Source of the DNA: JAHWKI01 sp035513575
Lineage (GTDB): Bacteria; Gemmatimonadota; Gemmatimonadetes; Longimicrobiales; RSA9
DNA: 64,000 bases
Assembly (NCBI GenBank): GCA_035513575.1
Contig: DATKBW010000023.1
Location: forward strand, 42,204-106,203
Direction: 5' to 3'
Below are positions 1 to 8,455 of this stretch, piece by piece. Made by a program: the position numbers and the translations under genes. Below the pieces are notes generated by a model, which was not told the origin of the DNA, searched no databases, and worked only from the letters and a program-made list of their open reading frames with translations. Numbering within the stretch: the first letter of the stretch is position 1; each line of letters opens with the position of its first letter.

Positions 1-1142
1 AGGAAGAACGGGCTGACCTTCTGCCGCTCCGGCGAGAGCATCTCCATCCGCCAGACTTCCTCCGCCAGCGGCGGCACGGTGACGAGGTCGTTCGCCTTCA
101 TGAACGCGATGGCCTCCTCCGCCAGCCGGAGCACCAGCGCCGGCTGCTCGCCCGGCGCCACGTGGAGCGTCTTCACGTGCTCCAGCGCGGCCTTCCAGTC
201 CTCGCCGAACCCCAGCTCGCGCGAGGCCTGCCGCATCTCCGCCTCGGACCACGCGAACTCCCGCTCCGCGATCCGGATCAGCTCCGCGGGGGTGTAGGGG
301 ATCATCTCGTGGAGCAGGTCCGCCTCCAGCCCGGCGGCGCCGATGGGATCGCCCACGATCGGCGGCTCCTCCCCCTCCCCGTAGTCGACCACCCGCGCCC
401 GCAGGAACCGACCGTACTCCTCCAGCGCCCGCGATGCCCGCTCGTGGGGGTCCGAGACCCACCACGTGAACAGCGGGTCGTACCCCGCGTGGAAGTCGTA
501 CCATCGGCGCAGCGAGCCCCGGAGGTCGCCCACGGCCTCCGCCGCGCGCATACCGAGGATCGGCGACGGGGCGTCCCTCCCGCCTTTCGCCAGCGCCGCC
601 TCCACCGCGGCCCGCGCCGCCGCGATGCGGTCCGGCAGCGCCGCGAGGCGCGACGCAGCCTCCCGGCCGTCCACCGGCTCCAGCCGCCGCCGCCCCTCGT
701 GCAGCGCCACCAGGTCGCCGGCGAAGGGTACGAGGGGCTCCATCTGCGCGAACAGGCTGCCGTGACGCTCGAGCTCGCCGATGCGATAACGGAGCTCGTA
801 GTCCAGGAGCACCCAGTCGATGCGGCTCTCGGGGTCCAGGGAGGAGAAGTCCAGCTCCCGGAGCCGCCCCCGCCACGCGGAATAGAACCGCGTGAGGCGG
901 CCCCGGCCCCCGGCGGACCAGGGGGCGTCGTAGCGGCGCCGGAGCGCGCCATCATCCTCCCGGAACCGCTCGATGACCCGCGCCAGGTCCGTGGCCTCGG
1001 GACCGACGAGTGGCGCCAGCAGGGGGACGGCGGCTTCCGGCGCGGCCTGCGCCGCGACCGGAGGGGCGCCGGCGAGCAGGGGGGTGAGCAGGGTGGCGAG
1101 CAGGGCAGCGGCGAGGGCGGGAGCGAGCAGGGGGGACCGCAT
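1..1142 (-). CDS. DUF885 family secreted protein (3' end outside window)
   Basis: The frame is open from an ATG at 1142 to the window edge, giving about 380 N-terminal residues of a protein that usually has near 600. It opens with a signal peptide (MRSPLLAPALAAALL, then a hydrophobic run ending in VAAQA), so it is probably exported. The body carries DUF885 hallmarks: the SLDPESRIDWVLLDYEL region near residue 100, and the stretch IPYTPAELIRIAEREFAW followed by WRMEMLSPERQ and PFF at the truncated end. DUF885 proteins are helical and contain an HExxH-like region in the missing C-terminal half; a peptidase role has been proposed for the family but substrates are unknown. The downstream neighbour on the same strand is outside the window. 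Family assignment is firm, function is not. Confidence 0.85.
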   Translation of the reverse strand, partial: MRSPLLAPALAAALLATLLTPLLAGAPPVAAQAAPEAAVPLLAPLVGPEATDLARVIERFREDDGALRRRYDAPWSAGGRGRLTRFYSAWRGRLRELDFSSLDPESRIDWVLLDYELRYRIGELERHGSLFAQMEPLVPFAGDLVALHEGRRRLEPVDGREAASRLAALPDRIAAARAAVEAALAKGGRDAPSPILGMRAAEAVGDLRGSLRRWYDFHAGYDPLFTWWVSDPHERASRALEEYGRFLRARVVDYGEGEEPPIVGDPIGAAGLEADLLHEMIPYTPAELIRIAEREFAWSEAEMRQASRELGFGEDWKAALEHVKTLHVAPGEQPALVLRLAEEAIAFMKANDLVTVPPLAEEVWRMEMLSPERQKVSPFF

Positions 1143-1247
1143 CGTCGGACTCTCCTGGCGTGGGTTCGTGCGCGGCGCGGCTCCAAGGTGCCATGGCGGC
1201 CGGGCCGCCGCCACCGGCGCCGGCCTCATCCGGTCCGCACGCCTCCG

Positions 1248-2141
1248 CTAGACCAGGCCGCCGCGGCCGCCGAACGGCTCCATGTGCACCAGGACGTCCA
1301 GGACGTCCGGCAGCTCCGCCTGGACCGCGTCCTTCACGGTGTGCCCGAGGGCATGCGCGGTCCGCAGCGTCATCTCGGGGTCGGCCTCGACGTGCAGCGT
1401 CACGAAGTGTCCGATCCCGGCGCGGCGCGCCTGGATCTTCTCCACCCGCAGCACACCCGGCACCGACGACGCCGCCCGGTCCACCCGCGCCAGCACGTTC
1501 GGGTCCGGCGCCCGGTCCATGAGGTCCTCCAGCGCGGGACGCAGCAGGCGGATTCCGTTGAACGCGATGATCCCGGATGCCACCAGCGCCGCCACGTCGT
1601 CCGCGGGGGCCCAGCCGGGGCCGCCGATCAGGGCGACACTGATCCCCGCGAAGGCCGCGGCCGACGTGATGGCATCCGCGCGGTGGTGCCACGCGTCCGC
1701 CTTCACCGCCGCGCTCCCCACCTCGCGGCCGATGTCCATCATCCAGCGGGAGAGGAGCGCCTTGACCGCGATCACCACCACCAGCACCACCAGCGTGTAC
1801 GGCGCCGGGGCATGTTGCGGCGTCAGGATCTCGCGGACGGCCTGGATCGAGATGCCCAGCGCCGCCACCAGCAGCATGGTCGCCACCGCGGCACCCGCCA
1901 GCGACTCGGCCTTGCCGTACCCGAAGTGGTAGTGCTCGTCCGGATGCCGGCCCGCCACCGCCAGGCCGCGCCAGACGATGAGCGAGGAGAAGATGTCCAG
2001 CGTGGACTCCACCCCGTCCGCCACCAGCGCGTACGAGCTACCCAGCAGCCCGGTCGTGACCTTCGCCGCGACCATCGCCGCGTTCACCGCCAGCGCCAGC
2101 TGCGCCGCGCCAATGCCTCGTGCCGTGCGGGAGTCCTTCAT
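1248..2141 (-). CDS. Cation diffusion facilitator (CDF) family metal exporter
   Basis: A 297-residue inner-membrane transporter expected to export a divalent metal (Zn, Fe, Mn or similar) in exchange for protons. The first helices contain the CDF site GVESTLD (aspartates at both ends), and the later metal site appears as HHRADAITS in the fourth or fifth helix. The C-terminal cytoplasmic domain ends in VTLHVEADPEMTLRTAH, the ferredoxin-like fold with metal-binding His and Asp. I place the start at the ATG at 2141 (MKDSRTARG), preceded directly by GGCGAGG. The open frame continues upstream, but that extension would run into the region upstream of the divergent gene at 2299 and has no CDF character. 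Metal specificity cannot be read safely from sequence. Confidence 0.9.
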   Translation of the reverse strand: MKDSRTARGIGAAQLALAVNAAMVAAKVTTGLLGSSYALVADGVESTLDIFSSLIVWRGLAVAGRHPDEHYHFGYGKAESLAGAAVATMLLVAALGISIQAVREILTPQHAPAPYTLVVLVVVIAVKALLSRWMMDIGREVGSAAVKADAWHHRADAITSAAAFAGISVALIGGPGWAPADDVAALVASGIIAFNGIRLLRPALEDLMDRAPDPNVLARVDRAASSVPGVLRVEKIQARRAGIGHFVTLHVEADPEMTLRTAHALGHTVKDAVQAELPDVLDVLVHMEPFGGRGGLV

Positions 2142-2259
2142 CCTCGCCTGTTCCCGGGATCTGCCGCGCCAGCAGGATACCGGTCCGGTTCGTTCCATGC
2201 CACGCGAAGGTCCCGGCCGGATTCGCCCGCCCGGAAAGACCCCTCCAGACAGAACACAC

Positions 2260-2287
2260 TTGACGCTCCGCTCAAATTCGCTACTTG
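2260..2287 (+). promoter_or_regulatory. Candidate sigma-70-type promoter of the ATP-grasp/SET gene
   Basis: TTGACG (2260-2265), a 16-base spacer and TACTTG (2282-2287) lie just upstream of the ATG at 2299. Transcription would begin only about 5 bases before the start codon, and no Shine-Dalgarno sequence is visible, so the message may be nearly leaderless. Inference from motif match only. Confidence 0.35.
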
Positions 2288-2298
2288 TTCCGTCCAAC

Positions 2299-3810
2299 AT
2301 GCGCATAGCCCTCCTGACGTACGACTACACGGAGCTCGACTCGCCCCTCGGCGAGAACGAGGTCAAATGCGATCCCCGCCCCTTCGCGCCCGACGCCGAG
2401 TGGGTGGAGATCGAGCTGGAGAAGGCCACCGCCGTCCACACGATCCTGGGGCTCCCCCGCGACCGCCACGACCTCTTCTTCAACTTCTGCGACGGCGCCT
2501 GGGACAGCGACGCGCCGGGGATCGACGTCGTGCGGGCGCTGGAGCGGCTCGACGTGCCGTTCACCGGCGCGGACTCCCGCTTCTTCGACCCGTCCCGCGA
2601 AGCCATGAAGCGCGTCTGCGCGGCGTGGGGCATCGACACGCCGGGGTACGTCATGGCGGGGACCGATGCGGATCTGGAGCGGGCCGCGGACACCCTGCGC
2701 TTCCCGCTCATCGTGAAGCATCCGGGCAGCTACAGCAGCATCGGGCTGACCCGGCGCTCCCGCGTAGAGGACTTCCCGGCGCTACAGGAGCAGGCGGGGA
2801 TCACCATGGGGCTCTACGGCTCCGCCCTCATCGAGGAGTTCATCGACGGCGGGGAGGCCACCGTGCTGGTGGCGGAAACGCCCGGCCGGCGGGAGGAGCC
2901 CACGACCTACACGCCCATCGGCTACCGCTTCCCGAAAGGCGAGACCTTCAAGCATTACGACCTGAAGTGGATCTCCTATCACGGACTCGAGGGGACGCCC
3001 GTGGCCGACCCGGAGCTGGAGGAGAGGCTCCGCGACATCTCGGCGCGCATGTTCCGCGGGCTCCACGGGACCGGCTACGCCCGGTGCGACATCCGCGTCG
3101 ACCGCGACGGCCGTCCCATCATGCTGGAGATCAACCCCAACTGCGGGATCTACTACCCCCTCTCGGACCCGGGCAGCGCCGACCTCTGCCTGGCCCACGA
3201 CCCCGCCGGCCACGAGGGGTTCACCAGCCAGATCATCGACGCCGCGTTCCAGCGACCGCGCCGGCCCCGCCAGTGCTGGGAGATCCGCGCCGATCGGACC
3301 CTCGATTACGGCCACTACGCCACCCGCGACATCCGCGCGGGCGAACGGATCGTCCCGTTCGAGGAGCGCCCCCACGTGCTGGTGACCCGCTCCCACGTGG
3401 AAGCGCACTGGGGGGAGCCCGACCGCGGCTGGTTCGGCCAGTACGCCTGGCCCCTCACGGACGAGGTGTGGGTGATCTGGGCCTCCGACCCGGAGGAGTG
3501 GCGACCCATCAACCACTCCTGCGACCCCTCCGCCTGGCTGGACGGCCTCGATGTGGTCGCTCGCCGGATCATATCCGCCGGGGAGCAGATCACCCTCGAC
3601 TACGCGACCTTCGCCAACGAGGTCATGCCCCCCTTCCACTGCCGCTGCGGCGCCGCCGAATGCCGCGGCGTCATCCGCGGCGACGACTACCTGCAGGACT
3701 TCGTCGCCCGCTACGGGGAGCACGTCTCCGACTACGTCCGGCAGCGCCGGGCCGCCGCCGCGGACCTTTCCTGGACGAAAGCCATCGCACGGCGACGCGC
3801 CGCGCCGTGA
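2299..3810 (+). CDS. ATP-grasp ligase fused to a C-terminal SET domain
   Basis: A 503-residue two-domain protein. Residues 1-315 are an ATP-grasp ligase of D-Ala-D-Ala-ligase type: an N-terminal Rossmann-like part, the nucleotide loop KHPGSYSSIG (140-149), an acidic grip LIEEFIDGGE (178-186) and the metal-binding LEINPN (276-281). Residues about 330-460 are a SET methyltransferase domain: NHSCDP (405-410), the AdoMet/catalytic segment ITLDYATF (431-438) and a post-SET zinc cluster with Cys448, Cys450 and Cys455. ATP-grasp enzymes form amide bonds; SET domains methylate lysines in proteins. The fusion suggests a peptide or amino-acid tag is ligated and a lysine methylated, but the substrate is unknown. 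The start is the ATG at 2299, divergent from the CDF gene; upstream in-frame sequence is an overlap artefact. No partner gene is evident in the immediate neighbourhood. Confidence 0.88.
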   Translation: MRIALLTYDYTELDSPLGENEVKCDPRPFAPDAEWVEIELEKATAVHTILGLPRDRHDLFFNFCDGAWDSDAPGIDVVRALERLDVPFTGADSRFFDPSREAMKRVCAAWGIDTPGYVMAGTDADLERAADTLRFPLIVKHPGSYSSIGLTRRSRVEDFPALQEQAGITMGLYGSALIEEFIDGGEATVLVAETPGRREEPTTYTPIGYRFPKGETFKHYDLKWISYHGLEGTPVADPELEERLRDISARMFRGLHGTGYARCDIRVDRDGRPIMLEINPNCGIYYPLSDPGSADLCLAHDPAGHEGFTSQIIDAAFQRPRRPRQCWEIRADRTLDYGHYATRDIRAGERIVPFEERPHVLVTRSHVEAHWGEPDRGWFGQYAWPLTDEVWVIWASDPEEWRPINHSCDPSAWLDGLDVVARRIISAGEQITLDYATFANEVMPPFHCRCGAAECRGVIRGDDYLQDFVARYGEHVSDYVRQRRAAAADLSWTKAIARRRAAP

Positions 3811-3939
3811 CCCCGCGCCGGTCCGATTCCTGCCACGACGCACCGGCGGGCACAACGAGCGCATTGACGCGGCAGGACCGAAGCCCCAGCATCGGGGTAA
3901 TCCACGCCCCGGTCCGAGGTCGACCAGTACTGGAGAGAC

Positions 3940-5160
3940 ATGGCAGAAACTGCGATCGCTACGCCCCAGGGCGAAGAGTTTCACGACGACATCATCTACC
4001 CGGCGACGATTCCGTTCCTCGTCATCCACCTGACGGCGCTCGCCGCCATCTGGACCGGCGTGTCGCTCTGGGCCGTGACCCTGTGTCTCGGCCTCTATGT
4101 GGTCCGGATGATCATCGTGACCGCGGGGTACCACCGATACTTCTCGCACCGGTCGTACAAGACCAGTCGGGTCGGCCAGTTCATCCTCGCCTTCCTGGCG
4201 CAGACATCGCTCCAGCGGGGTGTGATCTGGTGGGCGGCGATCCACCGTCACCACCACAAGCACTCGGACACCGAGCTGGACGTGCACTCGCCCGTGCACC
4301 GGAGCTTCCTGTACTCCCACGTGGGGTGGATCTTCGCGAAGCGGGATGACACGCCGGACTACGGTACGGTCCAGGACCTGATGGCGTATCCGGAGCTCCG
4401 GTTCCTGGAGCGGTTCCACCACCTGCCGTGGGTCATCGTGGCCGCGCTCTTCCTGATCTTCGGCGGGTGGCAGGCGCTGGTGGTGGGGTGGATCTGGAGC
4501 ACGCTGCTGCTGTACCACGGCAGCTTCTCCATCAACTCGCTGGCCCACGTGCTCGGGAACCAGCGCTACGTGACGGGTGACGATTCCCGGAACAACTGGT
4601 GGCTGGCGATCATCACCATGGGCGAGGGTTGGCACAACAACCACCACGCCTACCAGAGCTCGACGCGGCAGGGGTTCCGCTGGTACGAGTGGGACCTGAC
4701 GTACTACACGCTCAAGGTCCTGTCGTGGTTCCGGATCGTCTGGGACCTGCGCTCGCCGCCGGAGGAGATCGTCAACAACGAGCGGCGCCTCGGCCGGCGC
4801 GTGGTGGAGCAGGTGGCACTCCAGCTCGCGGAGACGTTTCCCATCGAGCGCATGGCGGCGCAGGTCCAGGCCGCCTGGGACCAGGTCCCGGACCTGCAGG
4901 AGGTCCGTCGCGACCTGACCGCCCGCTACGACAGCGCCATGCTCCGCGCGGGCGAGGCCCGGGAGTACCTGGCGGCGCGGCTCGCGGCAGTGCACCTGCC
5001 CAACGTCCCCACCATGGACGAGATCAGGCAGCGCGTGCAGAACAGCTTCGCCCACGTCCCCGAGGTCTCGGTGGACGACGTCGCCGAGCGGACGCGGCAG
5101 ATCCTGCTGGAGGCGCTCTCGATCCGGCTGCTGGGCGGCGCCGAGCCTTCGCCGGCCTGA
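3940..5160 (+). CDS. Acyl-CoA/fatty-acid desaturase with long C-terminal extension
   Basis: A 406-residue membrane di-iron desaturase of the stearoyl-CoA desaturase type, inserting a cis double bond into saturated acyl chains. All three histidine boxes are present: HRYFSH (65-70), HRHHHKH (102-108) and HNNHH (232-236), separated by hydrophobic pairs of helices. Residues about 275-406 form an extra helical, charged tail not needed for catalysis. The start has GGAGAG four bases upstream of the ATG. Its TGA overlaps the ATG of the downstream cyanophycinase remnant (5160), so the two were once co-translated. Likely role: tuning membrane fluidity. Exact regiospecificity is unknown. Confidence 0.92.
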   Translation: MAETAIATPQGEEFHDDIIYPATIPFLVIHLTALAAIWTGVSLWAVTLCLGLYVVRMIIVTAGYHRYFSHRSYKTSRVGQFILAFLAQTSLQRGVIWWAAIHRHHHKHSDTELDVHSPVHRSFLYSHVGWIFAKRDDTPDYGTVQDLMAYPELRFLERFHHLPWVIVAALFLIFGGWQALVVGWIWSTLLLYHGSFSINSLAHVLGNQRYVTGDDSRNNWWLAIITMGEGWHNNHHAYQSSTRQGFRWYEWDLTYYTLKVLSWFRIVWDLRSPPEEIVNNERRLGRRVVEQVALQLAETFPIERMAAQVQAAWDQVPDLQEVRRDLTARYDSAMLRAGEAREYLAARLAAVHLPNVPTMDEIRQRVQNSFAHVPEVSVDDVAERTRQILLEALSIRLLGGAEPSPA

Positions 5161-5719
5161 TGCCGCGCGCGGGCGCGCGGCAGGTTCGTCGTCGCCTGAT
5201 CCTCGCCCTCGGCCTCCTCACCCGCCTCGCACCCGCCGGGGTGCGGGGCCAGGCCGTTCAGGGCTCTCCCGCGGGTCCGCTGTTCCGGAGCCCGCCGAGT
5301 CGGGCGCCGGGAAAGTCGAGCATTTCCGGGAGTTCGGCGCGGAGTCGTTCGTGCTCCTCACGGCCGGGGACCAGGCGCGCGACCCGGCGGTGGTGGCGCG
5401 GCTGGAGTCGGCCACGGGCATCTGGTTCACCGGCGGCGACCAGTCGCGGATCACGGCGGCGCTGGCCGGCACGCCGCTCCTGGAGGCGATACGCGCGCGG
5501 AACCTCGCGGGGGTGCCCATCGGCGGGACGTCCGCGGGCGCGGCGATCATGTCGCCGCTCATGATCACGGGCAGCCAGGTCCTCGCCGGCGAGGACAGCA
5601 TCGGCTACCACGGCGACACGTTCTCCCGCATCGCCCGGGAAGCCATCATCTCCGACGCGGCCGCCCCCGTTCTCGGCGTCGGGAGCGGCACCATCACCCT
5701 CGGAACCCGCGCACCCTGA
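5160..5719 (+). pseudogene. Decayed cyanophycinase-like (peptidase S51) gene
   Basis: An ATG at 5160 overlapping the desaturase stop opens a signal-peptide frame (LILALGLLTRLAPAG) that loses homology after about 40 codons. From about 5310 another frame reads FGAESFVLL, then WFTGGDQSRI and the S51 nucleophile motif GGTSAGAAIMS (near 5520-5555). The segment after MITGS, which in intact enzymes carries the remaining active-site and substrate residues, is missing: reading jumps to a short tail ending at 5719. Intact cyanophycinase-like enzymes are about 270-400 residues, so this locus has at least one frameshift and a large deletion. Secreted S51 proteins are serine peptidases that release dipeptides. 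I regard it as non-functional. Confidence 0.75.
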
Positions 5720-5723
5720 AGCC

Positions 5724-6194
5724 ATGGCGAACCGCACCGCGACCATCGAGACCAACCACGGCACCGTGAAGATCGAGCTGTTCGAGGAACGGGCGCCGGA
5801 GACCACCGCGAACTTCATCGAGCTTGCCGGAAAGGGCTTCTACGATGGCGTCGTGTTCCACCGGATCATCGAGGGCTTCATGATCCAGGGCGGTGACCCC
5901 ACCGGCACCGGCCGGGGCGGGCCGGGCCACACCATCCCCGACGAGTTCCACCCCGAGCTCCGCCACGACGCCGCCGGCATCCTGTCGATGGCCAACGCCG
6001 GACCGAACACCGGTGGCTCGCAGTTCTTCATCACCCTCGCCCCGACGCCGTGGCTGGACGACAAGCACTCCGTCTTCGGGCGGGTGGTGGACGGGATGGA
6101 GGTGATCCGCGGGATCGCAGGCGTGGAGACCGACCGCTCCGACCGGCCGAAGCAGGAGGTCCGGATGGAGAAGGTCACGATCTCGGAGCAGTAG
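5724..6194 (+). CDS. Cyclophilin-type peptidyl-prolyl cis-trans isomerase
   Basis: A 156-residue cytosolic protein comprising one cyclophilin domain and nothing else. Conserved active-site segments are visible: FHRIIEGFMIQGGDP (Arg and Gln of the catalytic pocket), MANAGPNTGGSQFFI and the LDDKHSVFG loop. No signal peptide is present, so it is expected in the cytoplasm as a folding helper that isomerises X-Pro bonds. It begins 4 bases after the decayed cyanophycinase frame, and no good Shine-Dalgarno sequence is visible, which suggests it depended on upstream translation or uses a weak site. Confidence 0.95.
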   Translation: MANRTATIETNHGTVKIELFEERAPETTANFIELAGKGFYDGVVFHRIIEGFMIQGGDPTGTGRGGPGHTIPDEFHPELRHDAAGILSMANAGPNTGGSQFFITLAPTPWLDDKHSVFGRVVDGMEVIRGIAGVETDRSDRPKQEVRMEKVTISEQ

Positions 6195-6216
6195 CGCTCC
6201 TCTCCGGAGAGAAACA

Positions 6217-6385
6217 CCATGACACGGAGGACACGAAGGGTTCGGAGGGCACGGATGCCGGTCCGGATCGGTTCCCGCCGCCGGCTTCGACGCCTCGCCT
6301 GATTCCGGGGGATCATTTTCACCCGGGCGGCCGCCCGGTCCCGCGGGGCCGGCCCTCCGTAATCTTCGTGCTCTTCGTGTCAAGG
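6217..6385. repeat. Imperfect inverted repeat in intergenic region
   Basis: Two 22-base arms (6217-6238 and 6364-6385) match in inverted orientation at 18 of 22 positions; core words are TGACACG and CACGAAG. They are separated by about 125 bases with no gene. They sit between the cyclophilin and MFS genes. Arms this far apart are unlikely to act as a simple terminator; a dispersed intergenic repeat is more likely. Confidence 0.5.
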
Positions 6386-6443
6386 TCATTGTTTTGGGGG
6401 GTCGTGTAGCGAAGGCGCCACCCCGCGCATAGGATGGCTGCCG

Positions 6444-7763
6444 ATGCAGCGATCCGTCCGCGCCACCCTCGGCCATGCGTTCCGCGCGCTCCGCCGCCGG
6501 AACTACCGGCTGCTGTTCATCGGGCAGACGATCTCGCTGACCGGGTCGTGGATGCAGCAGCTGGCGCTGAGCTGGCTCGTGTACCGCATGACCGGCTCCG
6601 CGCTGCTGCTCGGTGTCGTCGCATTCGCCGGTCAGCTCCCCGGGTTCGTCATCGCCCCCATCGCCGGCGTCCTGGCCGACCGCTGGAACCGCCACCGGAT
6701 CGTCGTGGCGACGCAGGCCCTCATGATGGCGCAGGCGGCCGCGGTGGCCGTCCTGGTGCTGGGCGGCTGGGTCGAGGTCTGGCACCTCGTGGCCCTGGCG
6801 ACGGTGCTGGGCGTGCTCACCGGCCTCGACATCCCGGCCCGCCAGGCGCTCTTCCTGGACCTGGTCGAGGGCGACCGCGAGGACCTCGCCAACGCCATCG
6901 CCCTCAACGCCTCCCTCTTCAACGCCACGCGCCTCATCGGCCCGTCGCTGGGCGGGTTCCTGATCGCGCGGCTGGGGGAGGGCCCGGTCTTCGCCATCAA
7001 CGCCGCGTCGTACATCGGGGTGGTGGTTTCCCTGCTGGCCATGCGACTCCACCCCGTGGGCACCGCGCCGGCCGACGGCTCGGTCCTGGGCCGGCTGCGG
7101 GAGGGGTTCGGCTACGCGTTCGGGTTCCAGCCCGTGCGGTCGCTGCTGCTCCTGATCGCCGCCATCAGCCTGGTCGGCATGCCCTACGTGGTGTTGCTCC
7201 CGGTCTTCGCCGAGGAGATCCTCGGGGGCGGGGCGCGCACGCTCGGGTTCCTCATGTCCGCCGCGGGGCTCGGCGCCCTCGGCGGCGCGCTCTACCTCGC
7301 CGGCCGCTCTTCGGTCCGGGGGCTCAGCCGGGTCATCGTCGTCGCCGGCATCGTGTTCGGCGGCGGCCTGATCGGCTTCTCCTTCAGCCGGACGCTCCCC
7401 CTCTCGATGGCGCTCCTGGTGGTGGCGGGGGCGGGGATGATGATCCTGTCGGCGTCGGCGAACACGGTCCTCCAGACGGTCGTCGCCCCGGAGATGCGGG
7501 GCCGACTCATGAGCCTGTACACCATGGCGTTCATGGGGATGGGCACCTTCGGGAGCCTGCTGGGGGGTTGGATCGGGAGCCGGCTCGGCGTGTCCACGGC
7601 CGTGGCGCTGGGTGGCGTGGGGTGCCTCGGGGCGGCCGCGTGGTTCGAGACGCGCCGCCCGGCCCTGCGGGCGCTGATCCGTCCCATCTATCGCGAGCTC
7701 GGGATCATCCCCGAGGTGGCGACGGGGATTCTCACCGCGAGCGAGCTGCGAACCAAGGGGTAG
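6444..7763 (+). CDS. Major facilitator superfamily transporter (MFS_3/EntS-like)
   Basis: A 439-residue protein with about 12 hydrophobic helices and the basic N-terminal stretch RALRRRNYRLLF leading into helix 1 (GQTISLTGSWMQQLALSWLVYRMTGS). This opening, and the loop ADRWNRHRIV after helix 2 (the MFS motif A position), are typical of the EntS/MFS_3 group, which includes siderophore and drug exporters. The loop MRGRLMSLYTMAFMG between the halves is also conserved. No adjacent biosynthetic cluster points to a substrate, so the substrate remains open. Confidence 0.88.
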   Translation: MQRSVRATLGHAFRALRRRNYRLLFIGQTISLTGSWMQQLALSWLVYRMTGSALLLGVVAFAGQLPGFVIAPIAGVLADRWNRHRIVVATQALMMAQAAAVAVLVLGGWVEVWHLVALATVLGVLTGLDIPARQALFLDLVEGDREDLANAIALNASLFNATRLIGPSLGGFLIARLGEGPVFAINAASYIGVVVSLLAMRLHPVGTAPADGSVLGRLREGFGYAFGFQPVRSLLLLIAAISLVGMPYVVLLPVFAEEILGGGARTLGFLMSAAGLGALGGALYLAGRSSVRGLSRVIVVAGIVFGGGLIGFSFSRTLPLSMALLVVAGAGMMILSASANTVLQTVVAPEMRGRLMSLYTMAFMGMGTFGSLLGGWIGSRLGVSTAVALGGVGCLGAAAWFETRRPALRALIRPIYRELGIIPEVATGILTASELRTKG

Positions 7764-7891
7764 GAACACGCCAGCCGAGCGGGCGGAGTCCGTCGGACTC
7801 GCCTCGCGATTTTCACGCGCCTGGCGCGCGCGGCCCCGAAGCCCCACCCTACTGTCGCCATGAATCGGCTTGTCACCCGAAGGGAAATGCC

Positions 7892-8386
7892 ATGAGGCTC
7901 TCTACCATTCGCGGCGGCCTGACGGCCCTTCTTCTCGCCATCCCTCTGGCCGTCGGGGCGCAGGAGTCCGACACCGGCGGAGATCCCCCGTGGGCCCGAC
8001 CGGACGCGCCGTTCCGGACCGTCTTCGCCGAGCTGGGCGGCGCCGGTTACGTCTTCACCGTGAACGTGCAGCTGCGACTCACGCGCGTGTGGCTGCGAGT
8101 CGGGGCCGGTGGGCTGTCCGACAGGGACGGGGACGTATTCTGGGGCGTGCCCCTGATGGCGGGCACTTTCTTCGGCCGCGGCCCCCACTTCCTGGAGACC
8201 GGCGGAGGGGTCGTCCTGGTGGACCTGAACGACCCGGAGCCGGTCCTGGAGGGCGTGGCGGACATCGGCTACCGCTTCGTGCATCCGAACGGACTGACCT
8301 TCCGGGCCATGCTGACGCCCCATTTCGGCCTGGACCTCGGCTGGTTCGGTCCCTGGGCCGGCCTGAGTCTCGGCTACACGTTCTGA
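7892..8386 (+). CDS. Small secreted beta-barrel-like protein of unknown function
   Basis: A 164-residue protein with a clear signal peptide (LTALLLAIPLAVGAQ) and AGGGAA-like spacing (AGGGAA at 7881-7886) before the ATG. The mature part alternates polar and hydrophobic residues (FRTVFAELGGAGYVFTVNVQLRL; VWLRVGAGG) and ends in LSLGYTF, with the C-terminal Phe typical of Gram-negative outer-membrane barrels. No named family is recognised. It ends 8 bases before a stem-loop shared with the convergent susD-like gene. Confidence 0.65.
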   Translation: MRLSTIRGGLTALLLAIPLAVGAQESDTGGDPPWARPDAPFRTVFAELGGAGYVFTVNVQLRLTRVWLRVGAGGLSDRDGDVFWGVPLMAGTFFGRGPHFLETGGGVVLVDLNDPEPVLEGVADIGYRFVHPNGLTFRAMLTPHFGLDLGWFGPWAGLSLGYTF

Positions 8387-8394
8387 CCCGAAAC

Positions 8395-8430
8395 GACGGG
8401 GGCACCGCCCGGTCGAGCAGTGCCCCCGTC
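8395..8430. terminator. Bidirectional terminator between convergent genes
   Basis: A perfect 10-base stem (8395-8404 paired with 8421-8430, GACGGGGGCA) with a 16-base loop lies between the stops at 8386 (+) and 8456 (-). No long T-tract follows, as is common in GC-rich genomes. Confidence 0.65.
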
Positions 8431-8455
8431 CCTGCTTTCAGCGCCTGCCGAGGAT

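Noticed and set aside
302..1186. A minus-strand open frame overlapping the DUF885 gene
   Set aside because: Low-complexity Arg/Ser/Pro composition and no family match; the neighbouring frame from 1142 has DUF885 motifs.
162..4349. A 1395-codon plus-strand open frame
   Set aside because: It is an arginine/proline-rich shadow of genes on both strands; the real genes in this span read in other frames with recognisable domains.
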